64,000 nt of DNA. Source: Granulicella paludicola. Lineage in GTDB: Bacteria > Acidobacteriota > Terriglobia > Terriglobales > Acidobacteriaceae. Below, piece by piece: positions 34,470 to 44,080 of this stretch. How positions within the stretch are numbered: position 1 is the stretch's first letter; the number at the start of each line of letters is the position of its first letter. The notes under the pieces are model-generated. The model saw only the letters and a list, made by a program, of their open reading frames with translations, was not told where the DNA came from and ran no database searches. The stretch is taken from NCBI RefSeq assembly GCF_025685545.1, contig NZ_JAGSYC010000026.1:372001-436000 (forward strand), written 5' to 3'. The translations under genes were made by a program, and so were the position numbers.

Positions 34470-35867
34470 TCAAAAATGAACCACCACATCCGTGGCCGCC
34501 GTGAACTGGCTCGTTCGTCTCCCCTGGTCATACGATCGCCTGTCCCACGCATGATCGAACCGTATCTCCGGCCGTATCTGCACCGTCGTTCCAATCCAGT
34601 GGTTATACGACAGCGTCGCCTCCGAGTACCGCCCCGCATATCCCGTCCGCTGCCCCTTCTTGTCATTCAAAAAGTCATTTCGCAGCGACACGTAATCATG
34701 CGCTGAAAGCTCTTTGTTGATGTAGTTCACCGCCGCCCACTCCGGCGCAAGACACCGCAGCTCGCCCACGCGGCAGTTCGCTCCATTCGTTCCCTTCTCA
34801 ATCGCCACCGGCCCGTTCACACTCGGCACCTCGCGCTGATACATCCCATACATCTCCGTCGCGATATGCCACGTCTTGTTTACCCGGTGATACCATGTCG
34901 CGTCATACATCTGGATATTGTTGAATGCATATGTCCCATCGTTGATCCCGTTCGCGCACACATAGAAGTTTTCGTTCACGCTCTTCGTCGTCGCACTCAC
35001 ACACCCCATAAACGATGGCTTCGCATCCGCCGTCCACGGAGCCACATCGTGGCTCGCCGAAACCCCCGCCTGCACCACCAATCCGTCCTTCACCTGGATC
35101 GTCGCCAGCACGCCCGTATCTGTAAACGGATCCACCGCATACAGCAGCGAGTGGCTGAACATGTAATTGTTCGGCGTCAGCTGCGCCTCGATCCCCGGAA
35201 TCGAAATGAACCTTCCCGCCCGCACATTCATCCCCTGCGCCACATGCGGAAAGTACACATCCACATACTCCAGCACCGGATCGAATCCATACTGCCGGTT
35301 GTGATCTTCCAGCTGCGAGCTGAGATACCCCTTGTTCGTTGTCGACCTGTAGTCCGTCCCGAAGAACGCCGTTAGGTGGTAGCCCCAGTCCACATGATCG
35401 CGCTGCACCTCATCCGGCAGCCGCTCCACATACACCACCACCTGCCCCAACTCCACGCGGTTCGAATAGATATCATTCGTCTCCGGATAGTTCCGGTCGC
35501 GCGACGTCGAAAGGTTCGCCGTCGGCTCAATCCACCCGTAAACTTTCGTCCGGCTCTTCACTCCATTCATAGCGGTCTGCAGCGGATACACATTCCCATC
35601 CGCCTCCCCGATCGTCGGCGACCCGCCATAGCCCCAATCCGCACCCGGAAACGGCGGCGAATCCAGCGGCTGCGCCAGACCTCGCCGCACCGCCGGCGCA
35701 CTCGCCGCCGCCGTCCCCCACCAGTCATCGTGATAGAACCGGAACAGCCGGGAAAACACATTCCCGTCCCGAGGCACATCCTGCGCCCCGGCTACCGCAC
35801 ACAACGACAGCAAGCCTGCGAGCAACACGCAACCCTGCATCCAACGGGAATCGACTTTCAGGCTCAT
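34470..35867 (-). CDS. outer-membrane beta-barrel protein (BBP2-like porin)
   Basis: A 465-residue protein with a Sec signal (WMQGCVLLAGLLSLCAVAGAQ). It is rich in alternating beta strands with aromatic girdle residues: KVYGWIEPTANLSTSR, NRVELGQVVVYVERLPDE, HLTAFFGTDYRSTTNKGYL, LEYVDVYFPHVAQGMNVRAGRF and ATLSYNHWIGTTVQIRPEIRFDHAWD. The last residue is Phe (ATDVVVHF), the usual outer-membrane insertion signal. The GWIEP...DV..P.....GRF pattern fits the putative beta-barrel porin-2 family. The transported solute is unknown. It is 22 bases downstream of the SPFH gene on the same strand, so the two may be co-transcribed. Confidence 0.78.
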   Translation of the reverse strand: MSLKVDSRWMQGCVLLAGLLSLCAVAGAQDVPRDGNVFSRLFRFYHDDWWGTAAASAPAVRRGLAQPLDSPPFPGADWGYGGSPTIGEADGNVYPLQTAMNGVKSRTKVYGWIEPTANLSTSRDRNYPETNDIYSNRVELGQVVVYVERLPDEVQRDHVDWGYHLTAFFGTDYRSTTNKGYLSSQLEDHNRQYGFDPVLEYVDVYFPHVAQGMNVRAGRFISIPGIEAQLTPNNYMFSHSLLYAVDPFTDTGVLATIQVKDGLVVQAGVSASHDVAPWTADAKPSFMGCVSATTKSVNENFYVCANGINDGTYAFNNIQMYDATWYHRVNKTWHIATEMYGMYQREVPSVNGPVAIEKGTNGANCRVGELRCLAPEWAAVNYINKELSAHDYVSLRNDFLNDKKGQRTGYAGRYSEATLSYNHWIGTTVQIRPEIRFDHAWDRRSYDQGRRTSQFTAATDVVVHF

Positions 35868-35889
35868 CGAACCTTGAGATGCAACTTTG

Positions 35890-36897
35890 CTACCGCCCGG
35901 TATAAGGATCAGGCATTCCCGTCGTCCCCACCGGCGGCGCTGGCGGGTTATACGGCCGCTCCGGCTCCACTACTCGCGGCTTGTTCGGCCCTGGTGCCTG
36001 CGGCAGCGGAGCTCCCCGCAGCCCAGCCAGTATCTGTGTCTGGAAGTCCCCCGCAGCTCCTGGGCTGTTCGGCAGAAAGAGCGTGTTCGTTCCGCCGCGC
36101 GTTCCGATGTCGCGCAGCGTATCGAAGTACTGCGTCAGCAGCACCAGCGCCATCACCTCTTCGGCCGTCGCTCCCGGGACTCCCTGCTGGAAGTGCTCAA
36201 TCGAAGCCGACAGACCATCGATGATCGCTTGCCGCTCACGAGCAATACCGTTGCCCTGCAGCGCCTTCGACTCCGCCTCAGCCTCCGCCTGCTTCACCTT
36301 CAAAATCTTCTCGGCCTCACCGCGTGCCTGCGCGGCCACCTGCGCCCGCTGCGCCGCGTTGATGTCGTTCATCGCGGCCTTCACCTTCTCATCCGGAATG
36401 ATGTCCGTCACCAGCGCCGTCAGGATGTTGAACCCAAAGTTCGACATGATCTGGTCCAGTTCCACCTTCACCGCCACCGAGATACCCGACTGCTGCTCGA
36501 ACGTCTCATCCAGCGTCAGCTTCGGCACATGCCCCAGGATCGAGTTGAAGACAAACGACTCGATCTGTTTCTGCGGCGAGCTCAGCTTGTAAAACGCATC
36601 CGCAATCTTGTCGTCCAGCACCTGGTACTGCACGCTTACCGGAATCTGCACGAACACGTTATCGCGTGTCTTGGTCTCCACCGAAAACTGCGCCTGCTTC
36701 ACCTGCAGATCGACGAAGTACACCCGCTCCGCAAACGGAATCAGGAAGTGCAGCCCCGGTCGCGTAATCCGGTCGAACTTCCCGAACTTCTCCACCACAC
36801 CCGCCGTCGCCGTCCGCACCGTGTAGTACGTCTTGGCAATCATAATCAGCAAAAACAAACCCACCACAAACACGAGCATCAGCACAGCTGGCATCAT
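35890..36897 (-). CDS. SPFH/stomatin-like (QmcA-type) membrane protein
   Basis: A 335-residue protein. One N-terminal transmembrane helix (MLVFVVGLFLLIMIAKTYY) is followed by the band-7 domain: VVEKFGKFDRITRPGLHFLIPF, VYFVDLQVKQAQFSVETKTRDNV split over residues 58-82, VSVQYQVLDDKIADAFYKL and LTLDETFEQQSGISVAVK. A coiled coil follows (AAQARGEAEKILKVKQAEAEAE, residues about 190-212), and the tail is Pro-rich. Such proteins form large membrane scaffolds and often modulate proteases. No NfeD partner gene is adjacent. Length is close to that of QmcA. Confidence 0.88.
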   Translation of the reverse strand: MMPAVLMLVFVVGLFLLIMIAKTYYTVRTATAGVVEKFGKFDRITRPGLHFLIPFAERVYFVDLQVKQAQFSVETKTRDNVFVQIPVSVQYQVLDDKIADAFYKLSSPQKQIESFVFNSILGHVPKLTLDETFEQQSGISVAVKVELDQIMSNFGFNILTALVTDIIPDEKVKAAMNDINAAQRAQVAAQARGEAEKILKVKQAEAEAESKALQGNGIARERQAIIDGLSASIEHFQQGVPGATAEEVMALVLLTQYFDTLRDIGTRGGTNTLFLPNSPGAAGDFQTQILAGLRGAPLPQAPGPNKPRVVEPERPYNPPAPPVGTTGMPDPYTGR

Positions 36898-37418
36898 CGT
36901 TAAGACCTCTCAATATCCGAGCTAAGCATATACCCGCCCCCGTCAAGCTTTCGTAAGCCGACGGGTGCCCCGTTCATTGCGATGCGTTGCCGTCGATGCG
37001 AGAAATTTGAAAACTCCACCAAAGAGGTCCCTCATTTGAACCGAAGCCTCACGCCTCCATCGCGATGCGCAGCGGAGAAACCCCGCATTTGCAGTAGCGA
37101 TGTGCGAAGCGCGGGCCAGTTCACACTCCTGCTCACTCGGACCTAAAGAGCTTCCCCATCTCCTATTGGCTGCGCTCCGCCGCAAATCCTTGTCAAGCCC
37201 CCAACCCCCTTATCTCGTTCATTGCAAAGGGAATAAATCTTGCATGTTTGCTCATCGCCACTTGATAAAATAGAAATAGAGATCAAAAGAAACGCTCGTG
37301 GGTCATTTGATCTCGCATGTACCAGCATCCCTATTGCTTGCAATACTTTTACGCTAGACTTCAGCCTAAGTTGCTCGTTATGAATACTTTAGGCCAAAAT
37401 TAGGGGTGGGGGGGTACC
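36898..37418. other. 521-base gene-free stretch, partly AT-rich
   Basis: It lies between two reverse-strand genes. 37066-37094 is a degenerate match to the GTCATTCCG/GCAGCGGAGGAA repeat seen at 29511. 37195-37400 is markedly AT-richer than the surroundings, with a run TTGATAAAATAGAAATAGAG near 37262, and a G tract (GGGGTGGGGGGG) lies at 37401-37414. Short frames here look like noise. It may carry the promoter of the SPFH-porin pair on the reverse strand; none could be fixed. Confidence 0.4.
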
Positions 37419-39869
37419 TCACCATCGCAAGGTGACGACCTGCGTCTGATATCCCCTTCCCGGAAACTTCACTCGCAACTCATCTCCTGTTAGCGCCGCT
37501 CCCTCAGCGCGCACAGAAACAGCGTCATTCTTCCTCACCCGCAATACGTTTTCAGTTCCGCCAACACCTTCCAACTCCAGCCGCAGTTCGTGCGCCTCAT
37601 ACGTCGTCTGCAGCACCTTCATCTGCGACGTCCGCGCTCCTCGCGCTGGCTCCGCATGCGTCAAAGAGAGCTCAACCGCAGGCAACGGAACCCGCAGCAT
37701 CGTTCCGCCACCGGCGAGCGTCACCTTCGGCCCCGCAATCTGCGTCAGCGACACGACCATCGCTCGCGGCTCGCGCTTGTAACTCACATCAACAACCGCG
37801 TCGCCCACGCGCAGACGTCGCACCGCCGCTTCGTTCCAGTCCGCAGGCAAACGCGGTTCCACCTTCACCGTATGCTTCAACGCATCCACGCCCAGTCCAA
37901 ACATCCCGCGCAGCACCGGCGTAATCACCATCGCCGACGACCACAGTTGATGACTCGTACTGCGCCCAAACGGCTCGTAGAAGGCCCCCGAAAGCAGCTC
38001 CGTCACCGCCCCAAGGTCCTGCGCTCGCGTCAACGACGCGTTTTGCATCAACATCTCGTAACCCGCCAACGGCTGTCCGCCACGATACTCCGCCAGCGAC
38101 GCCCAGCCCGTAAACAATGGCCACACCGAACCTTGGTGATAACTCGTCGGGTCATACACCGAAGCGGTCTCATCCACATCGCGCGTACCCCAGTCCGTAT
38201 CGATGCGATGTGACGCCCACGCGCGCAGACTTGCCTTCGGATGTTCGAGGCCCGCATCGCTGTTCCACCACGCCACCGCAGGAAACACCGTTGCCGTCAT
38301 GTCCGCCTTGCCGTTGTCCCAGCTGAACGCGTATCTGCCTTCGCGAAAGTACTCGCGCTCGATCGTCTTACCGACAGCCTCGGCCCTCGCTGCTGCCTTG
38401 TCCGCAGTCGCTGCATCGCCGAGCAACGTACTTAGCTGCGCCATCGCCAGCGAGGCCTGCTGATCCAGCAGCGCAAGATACACCTCCTGCTTCGGCATGC
38501 CTCCAGGCCAGCTTTCCACCCAGCCTGTTCCCTGCGTGTTGTCGTAGATGCCATCGCCGTCCGCATCATGCGTCGTCTCGAACTGCCAGGCCTTCATAAC
38601 AGCCTCGCGATTCGCCTTCACATACGCAACATCGCCGCTGCTCTTCACGTAGTCCAGGAGCGTCGTCAGAAACAACGGAGTCGCATCGGCAGCCGCATAC
38701 TCATACGGAAACTGCGCCCAGTCCAGCGTTCCCGCCGTCTGCGAATACTCATGCATCATCTTGCCGTCAGCCCGCTGCCGTTTTAGCAGAAAAGACAGTT
38801 CGGTCTTGCTCAGGTCGAAGTCGCCATAGCTGTTCAGCGCATAGATCGTATACAGCGCATCACGCCCGAAGTACCAGCCGAAGCCCGGTCGCGCCGAATC
38901 ACCGGACGCGTAATAGCCCGCTACCAGCGCTGTCTCTCCGTCGGTGCTCTTCGCCCGCAGCTGTCCAATCGAGGTCTCGGCCCAGCCAAAGTTTTCGTTC
39001 AACTCCGTGTCCGGCGTCTGGATACTCGTTCGCTCAGCCTCCTGCTTCGCATAATTCGCTGCACTTGCCGCATAAATCTCCGGCAGCTGCTGATCTAGCT
39101 CAAGCAGCTTCGCATGCAGCGCCTCATTCGTCGCCGTCGCCTTCGTCTCACCTACGGCCATCAGCAGCGGGTACATCTGGTCTCCATCGACCTTCGGGTC
39201 GTAGCGCAGTTTTAACTCCAGCGGATGCACCTTCGGCCGCTCCTGGTAAGGAGCCATCACGCCATCGACGGCACCGGGTAAAGCGATCGCTCCCGCAAAC
39301 TCGGGATAGTCCGTATGCAGCACGTAGTAGCCGCTCTTGCCCTCATGGATCCATTCAGGCGAGACGCTGCCAAAGCCTCGCTCCGGCCACATCGGCCGCA
39401 TCTCCGGCGTAAAGCTGAGCTGCAGATTCAGCGGACTAACCGAGTCGAGCTGAAGCAGCACCACCGCTCCCGTTCCATCCGGTGCTTTGTCCGGTGCGAA
39501 GATCGTCATCTTCAACGTCATCGCAATGTGCGAAAACGTGATCGTCGTGCGGTCAGGTCGCACCTCGATCTGTCGCGCCATCGAGGTGATGTCCAACGGC
39601 ACCGCGTAGTTGTCCACGTGGGCTTCGATCTGCAGATGGCTCATCAGCTTAACCGGCAGAATCCAGCTCTCGAACTCGCCCTGCTGCTGGCCCACGATCA
39701 CACCCTGCGGCCCAGCCACGGTGAACGGCACGCCTGTCTGCACAGCTTCACTCAACATCGGCCCATCGAGCCGCATCGGGAACGACTTCAACGGTTGCAA
39801 CGCGGTGCTTTGACCCAACACTGCAGCATTTACCAGAAGGCATAACCAACCCAAACTACGACTCGTCAT
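37419..39869 (-). CDS. secreted six-hairpin glycoside hydrolase (glycogen-debranching-like)
   Basis: An 816-residue protein with a Sec signal (LGWLCLLVNAAVLGQS). Residues about 30-260 are a beta-rich N-terminal domain. Residues about 300-680 form an (alpha/alpha)6-type domain with GFGWYFGRDALYTIYALNSYG, FLLKRQRADGKMMHEYSQTAGTLDW in two parts, DADGDGIYDNTQGTGWVESW and SYHQGSVWPLFTGWASLAEYRGG. The WYFGRD motif and YHQGSVWP are typical of the amylo-alpha-1,6-glucosidase/GH63-like clan. The C-terminal 130 residues are a beta domain. It probably hydrolyses an alpha-glucan outside the cytoplasm; the exact linkage is unknown. AAAGGG precedes ATG 39869. Confidence 0.75.
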   Translation of the reverse strand: MTSRSLGWLCLLVNAAVLGQSTALQPLKSFPMRLDGPMLSEAVQTGVPFTVAGPQGVIVGQQQGEFESWILPVKLMSHLQIEAHVDNYAVPLDITSMARQIEVRPDRTTITFSHIAMTLKMTIFAPDKAPDGTGAVVLLQLDSVSPLNLQLSFTPEMRPMWPERGFGSVSPEWIHEGKSGYYVLHTDYPEFAGAIALPGAVDGVMAPYQERPKVHPLELKLRYDPKVDGDQMYPLLMAVGETKATATNEALHAKLLELDQQLPEIYAASAANYAKQEAERTSIQTPDTELNENFGWAETSIGQLRAKSTDGETALVAGYYASGDSARPGFGWYFGRDALYTIYALNSYGDFDLSKTELSFLLKRQRADGKMMHEYSQTAGTLDWAQFPYEYAAADATPLFLTTLLDYVKSSGDVAYVKANREAVMKAWQFETTHDADGDGIYDNTQGTGWVESWPGGMPKQEVYLALLDQQASLAMAQLSTLLGDAATADKAAARAEAVGKTIEREYFREGRYAFSWDNGKADMTATVFPAVAWWNSDAGLEHPKASLRAWASHRIDTDWGTRDVDETASVYDPTSYHQGSVWPLFTGWASLAEYRGGQPLAGYEMLMQNASLTRAQDLGAVTELLSGAFYEPFGRSTSHQLWSSAMVITPVLRGMFGLGVDALKHTVKVEPRLPADWNEAAVRRLRVGDAVVDVSYKREPRAMVVSLTQIAGPKVTLAGGGTMLRVPLPAVELSLTHAEPARGARTSQMKVLQTTYEAHELRLELEGVGGTENVLRVRKNDAVSVRAEGAALTGDELRVKFPGRGYQTQVVTLRW

Positions 39870-39930
39870 CGATAGACCCTTTCAAGACGGCTACATTCTA
39901 TCTTGCAAGCTGTGCCTCCGGTTCCGTAGG

Positions 39931-40482
39931 ATGACCCGTATCATGAATCGCTGCCTGAACGTCCTGCGCCACGCCCTAATCGCCTTCCTGTTCGTGGGAG
40001 CTGTCGCCGCCAGCGCTCAGGCTGCGCCCGCTACTCCAGCACCCGGCATCGTCAATCGCACCGAAGCGACCGCCATTCTTCCAGACAAGGTCTTCTATCG
40101 CGGCCAGTCAGCCACGATTCAGGGCCGCAACTCCGGCGGCATTCGTGTCGCCGACGGCAAGCTCGTTCTCTTCGCGATCGTCGACACCTCTGGATATTCA
40201 AGCTCTGTGCAGGAGACCTATCAGGCGTATCTGATCACTGAGGTCAAGCTCCACATCGGCGATCAGACGCTCGCCCCCGGCGCGTATGGTTTCGGCTTCG
40301 TCGCCAACGACAAGATGGTCGTCATGGATCTTGGAGCCAATGAACTCGCACGCGTCGCGACCCTGAAAGATCCGGCGATGGCTCGCCCGACACCGCTTCA
40401 GGTTCTCGCCGATGCGGCAGCAAACCACTATCGTCTGTACCTCGGCCGCAGCTATGTCGTCGTTTCGCCTGAAGCTAAGTAA
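39931..40482 (+). CDS. exported hypothetical protein
   Basis: A 183-residue protein with a Sec signal (ALIAFLFVGAVAASAQAAP), then one small beta-rich domain: ILPDKVFYRGQSATIQGRN, GIRVADGKLVLFAIVDTSGY, YLITEVKLHIGDQTLAPGAYGFGF and MVVMDLGANELARV, ending NHYRLYLGRSYVVVSPEAK. I do not recognise the family. It is divergent from the glycosidase gene and five bases before the TPR gene, suggesting an operon with the TPR and haem proteins. ATG 39943 in the same frame is an alternative start. Confidence 0.65.
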   Translation: MTRIMNRCLNVLRHALIAFLFVGAVAASAQAAPATPAPGIVNRTEATAILPDKVFYRGQSATIQGRNSGGIRVADGKLVLFAIVDTSGYSSSVQETYQAYLITEVKLHIGDQTLAPGAYGFGFVANDKMVVMDLGANELARVATLKDPAMARPTPLQVLADAAANHYRLYLGRSYVVVSPEAK

Positions 40483-40487
40483 TCGCC

Positions 40488-42281
40488 ATGACAATGCAGC
40501 GCCATTCCAGTTGGCAGAGCCGCCTGACCCTTCTGCTTGCAGGCGTTGCCGTCCCTTGTTTCGCCTTCGCACAGCAGGACAACGCCACGCTTGATCAGGC
40601 GAAAGCAGCCATGGCCTCGGGCATCACCGCAGCTCAGAAGGGTGATCTCGCCGCAGCGCAGAATGCATTTTCAAATGCCGTCTCACTGGCACCGCAGGTA
40701 TCGGCGACTCACGCAGCGCTGGGCTCCGTACTTCTCGAAGAAGGTGAGATCGACCGCGCGGACAAAGAGCTCACCACCGCTCATGCCCTGGCGCCCAGCG
40801 ACCTTGCTACCGATCTCAACCTCGCAAGAGCCGAGGTGGCAAAGGCGCGTTACATCACTGCGGTGGCTCTCTTTCAGCTGGCGCTCTCGGACAGCTCCAA
40901 ACCCGAACTTTCACCCGCCGAAGCCATCTCCTACGCAACCGCGCTGGACGCCACAGGCGATGCTTCGACGGCGCAGACTGCGCTAACCAACGCTCTTGCT
41001 GCCGCGCCTAACTCGGCGCAGCTTCACGATGCGCTCGGCACACTTTACGCGAAGCAGACGGATCTGACGAACGCTTTGCCACATTTCAAGCAAGCAGTCA
41101 CCCTCGATCCCGCCAACTCTATGGCGCAATACCATTTGGGCGCGACGCTGCTTGCCTTGAACCAGCCCGATGCTGCTATCGCTCCTTTACAGCTTGCGGC
41201 CAAGACCAACCCGAATAGCTTTGACTTCCAACTACAACTAGGCCGCACGCTTTCTTCGTTAGGTCGCGACGAAGAGGCCCTTATGGAGCTTCATCGCGCC
41301 ACGCAACTGAGCGCCTCGGTCACGAACGTGCAATCGCTCTATGCGCTCGCGCTCGCCCTGCAAGCCAGTGGAGACGCGTCTGCAGCCCTGCCTCTCTTCG
41401 CCGCAGCTACGTCTGATCCTAAGGCTTGGAAACCCGCGGAATACGGCTCCGCGCTGATCAACGTCGCCCTTGCGCACGTGCAAACAGGCGATGCTAAAGG
41501 CGCCGTGCAGCTTTACGAAAAGGCGCTCGCTGTCGGCCCCGATTCGCCCACGCTGCGTGAGGATTTTGGAGCTGCGTATCTGCAGCGGCAGGAGCTCGAC
41601 CACGCGATTACACAGTTTCAAGCAGGGCTTGACCTCGATGCCAGCAGCGCGCATTTGCATTACGATCTCGGACTTGCCCTGAAGTTGAAGGACAATCTGG
41701 CCGCTGCGATTCCTGAGTTTGAACGCGCTGCTGCGCTCGATCCCTCCCTGCCCGATCCGGCGTTCACACTGGGCGTGATTTATATGCAGCAGGGCAAGTT
41801 CGCAGAGTCAGCTGCACAATTGAAGCGCGCCGTTGAACTCCAGCCCGCCAACGGAGACGCATGGGCTCTGCTTGGCAGCACGCTGCGCGACTCTGGCGAT
41901 CCCGCAGGCGCCATGGACGCGCTGAAGCATGCAGTCATGCTTCAACCCGGACAGCCGAACCTGCACATCGAAATCGCGGCCCTTGAGTCGCAGGCGGGAC
42001 ATAAAGAAGAAGCAGCAGTCGAACGCAAGCTCGCTGCTGATCTTAGCCGCGCTGTCGTGAGCCATCAACGCGCCAGCTTCGCCTTGAAGAGCGGTAAGGC
42101 GCTGCTTGCGCAGAACAAGCTCGACGATGCGCTCGTGCAACTGAACACCGCGACGCAGGCCGACCCGAAATCAGCGGACGCGCACCAGCTACTCGCGGAG
42201 GTGTACGCTCGTCAGGGCAAGGCTGCGGACGCCGCCTTGGAACGCAGTCGCGCGGCAGAGCTCGCCGCACCCGTGAAGTAG
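40488..42281 (+). CDS. exported tetratricopeptide-repeat protein
   Basis: A 597-residue protein with a Sec signal (RLTLLLAGVAVPCFAFAQQ) and about fourteen TPR-like 34-residue helix pairs along its whole length. Examples are AALGSVLLEEGEIDRADKEL near 75, LGATLLALNQPDAAIAPLQL near 220, FTLGVIYMQQGKFAESAAQL near 425 and QLLAEVYARQGKAADAALER at the end. TPR solenoids bind protein partners and this one should act in the periplasm. Directly downstream is a multihaem cytochrome that itself ends in TPRs, so the two probably work together. Start ATG 40488 or 40494. Confidence 0.85.
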   Translation: MTMQRHSSWQSRLTLLLAGVAVPCFAFAQQDNATLDQAKAAMASGITAAQKGDLAAAQNAFSNAVSLAPQVSATHAALGSVLLEEGEIDRADKELTTAHALAPSDLATDLNLARAEVAKARYITAVALFQLALSDSSKPELSPAEAISYATALDATGDASTAQTALTNALAAAPNSAQLHDALGTLYAKQTDLTNALPHFKQAVTLDPANSMAQYHLGATLLALNQPDAAIAPLQLAAKTNPNSFDFQLQLGRTLSSLGRDEEALMELHRATQLSASVTNVQSLYALALALQASGDASAALPLFAAATSDPKAWKPAEYGSALINVALAHVQTGDAKGAVQLYEKALAVGPDSPTLREDFGAAYLQRQELDHAITQFQAGLDLDASSAHLHYDLGLALKLKDNLAAAIPEFERAAALDPSLPDPAFTLGVIYMQQGKFAESAAQLKRAVELQPANGDAWALLGSTLRDSGDPAGAMDALKHAVMLQPGQPNLHIEIAALESQAGHKEEAAVERKLAADLSRAVVSHQRASFALKSGKALLAQNKLDDALVQLNTATQADPKSADAHQLLAEVYARQGKAADAALERSRAAELAAPVK

Positions 42282-42303
42282 CTCTGTCCTGTTCACAACA
42301 CCT

Positions 42304-44013
42304 ATGCGCCGTTACGCTCCAACCCGAAGAAGTATCCTCGCCGCGTTTTGCAGCCTGTCCATCGCTGCGGCGATACTCTGCGGAACGCGTGCGACGCGGG
42401 TGCACGCTGCCTCACAACCAGCGACAGTTGTGCCTCTCGCGAATCCTGATAAGGTCTGCGCAAGCTGTCATAAGGTCATCTACGATCGCTACGAGCAGAC
42501 AGCCATGGCGCGCGGCAGCGGTGTCGCAACGGACGGACTTCTTCCGGGCAGCTTTCACGACAAGACCTCCGGTATCGACTACAGCGTCTTCAAGCGCGAT
42601 GGCGCAGCCTGGATGACCTACACCCGCGCTGCCACCAGTAAGCAGGGCGAACTCTCCGGCGAGCAGCAGCTTCTCTACTACATAGGCTCAGGGCATCGCG
42701 GCCGCACGTATCTCATGCAGCAGCGCGGCCAATGGTTCGAGCTGCCCATCAACTACTACACGCGCCAAAGCGCCTGGGCAATGGCTCCGGCCTTCGACAA
42801 CCGCGCCACGATGCCCGCTCCGCTACCTGTTGATCCGAACTGCCTGCATTGCCACGCAACCGACATCCAGCCGAACCTGTCCACCGCGCGAAGCCGCTTC
42901 GCCACCGTGCCTTTCCGGCAGGGAGGCATTGGCTGCAGTTCGTGTCATGGCGATCCGACACAGCACCTCGCGACACATGGCCACGGCGCGATCGTGAACC
43001 CCGCGAAGCTCAGCGTCGCGCGGCGCGACAGCTCCTGTATCCAGTGCCATCTTGAAGGCAACGCGATCGTCTATCGACCGGGCAAGTCGCTCGCCCAGTT
43101 CAAAGCAGGCGATGACCTTGCCGACTTCGCTGTGTACTTCGTTCGCTCGCATGAGGAAGGCGATGGTCGTCGTGCTACGAGCCAGTACGAAGCTTTGCTG
43201 CGCAGCGCCTGCAAGCGCTCCAGCGGCGATAAGCTCACTTGCACGACATGCCACGATCCACACTTTGACCCGTCACCTGCGGAGCGCGTGCAGTACTTCC
43301 GCGCGAAGTGCCTTGCGTGCCACACGGCTCCGGCGATGAAGACACACCACAGTGAAGAGCAGGATTGCGCGAAGTGTCACATGCTCTCACGCAATACCAC
43401 CGACATCTCGCACGAGCAGGTAACGGATCATGACATCGAAGCGCGCCCGACAACTAGCGCGTCCGCACATTTTCTCGAAGCCGCTTCTGATGAGCTGGTT
43501 CCCGTTGGCGGCTTCCCTGCCGGAGACCGCGAGTATGGTTTGGCCTATGCGCAGGAAGCCCAGCAAGGGGATCGCCACGCAGCCGAACTCGCACTGACGC
43601 TGCTCACAGAGGCCGCTGCTGCCGGCGCGTCCGATCCTGAGCTGAACACGCGGCTCGGCTATCTGCAACAGATCAGTGGACAGCCAGAAAAGGCCCGCGC
43701 CTCTTATACGGTGGTGCTCAATGCGGACCCTTACGAGCCAAGCGCACTGGCGAATCTTGCCGTGCTGGATGCAGCCGCAGGACGTCTCAACGAAGCGACT
43801 CGTCTTCTCGAGCGCCTCGTCGCAAGCGACCCCACGCAGACAGCCGCAGGGTTGAACCTTGTATACATCGACTGCAAACTCGGTCGTAGCGTGCAGGGCC
43901 TCACCGTCTTGCATCAGCTGGAAACAGCAAGCCCGGATGACCCTCAGCTCCGCACCTACGAGCGCACGGGGAACTTAGGCCAGCAACACTGTTCGCTAGC
44001 TGGCACACAGTGA
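42304..44013 (+). CDS. seven-haem cytochrome c with C-terminal TPR domain
   Basis: A 569-residue exported protein (signal SILAAFCSLSIAAAILCGT). Seven CXXCH haem sites are visible in order: CASCH, CLHCH, CSSCH, CIQCH, CTTCH, CLACH and CAKCH, all within residues about 55-355. The spacing and the segment GIGCSSCHGDPTQH resemble cytochrome c554/nitrite-reductase-like multihaem folds. Residues about 400-560 are TPRs (LNTRLGYLQQISGQPEKARASY, then ALANLAVLDAAAGRLNEATRLL). It is likely a periplasmic electron-transfer protein; the redox partner is unknown. It follows the TPR gene by 22 bases. Confidence 0.88.
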   Translation: MRRYAPTRRSILAAFCSLSIAAAILCGTRATRVHAASQPATVVPLANPDKVCASCHKVIYDRYEQTAMARGSGVATDGLLPGSFHDKTSGIDYSVFKRDGAAWMTYTRAATSKQGELSGEQQLLYYIGSGHRGRTYLMQQRGQWFELPINYYTRQSAWAMAPAFDNRATMPAPLPVDPNCLHCHATDIQPNLSTARSRFATVPFRQGGIGCSSCHGDPTQHLATHGHGAIVNPAKLSVARRDSSCIQCHLEGNAIVYRPGKSLAQFKAGDDLADFAVYFVRSHEEGDGRRATSQYEALLRSACKRSSGDKLTCTTCHDPHFDPSPAERVQYFRAKCLACHTAPAMKTHHSEEQDCAKCHMLSRNTTDISHEQVTDHDIEARPTTSASAHFLEAASDELVPVGGFPAGDREYGLAYAQEAQQGDRHAAELALTLLTEAAAAGASDPELNTRLGYLQQISGQPEKARASYTVVLNADPYEPSALANLAVLDAAAGRLNEATRLLERLVASDPTQTAAGLNLVYIDCKLGRSVQGLTVLHQLETASPDDPQLRTYERTGNLGQQHCSLAGTQ

Positions 44014-44030
44014 CTTACCTCTTGCGCAAA

Positions 44031-44061
44031 GCAAAGGCGCACCGAAGTGCGCCTTTGCTTT
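44031..44061. terminator. bidirectional terminator
   Basis: A 12-bp perfect stem, GCAAAGGCGCAC and complement, loop CGAA, followed by TTT on the forward side, between the converging cytochrome and TonB-receptor genes. Confidence 0.85.
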
Positions 44062-44080
44062 GTTGCGATGCATGCCGAGC

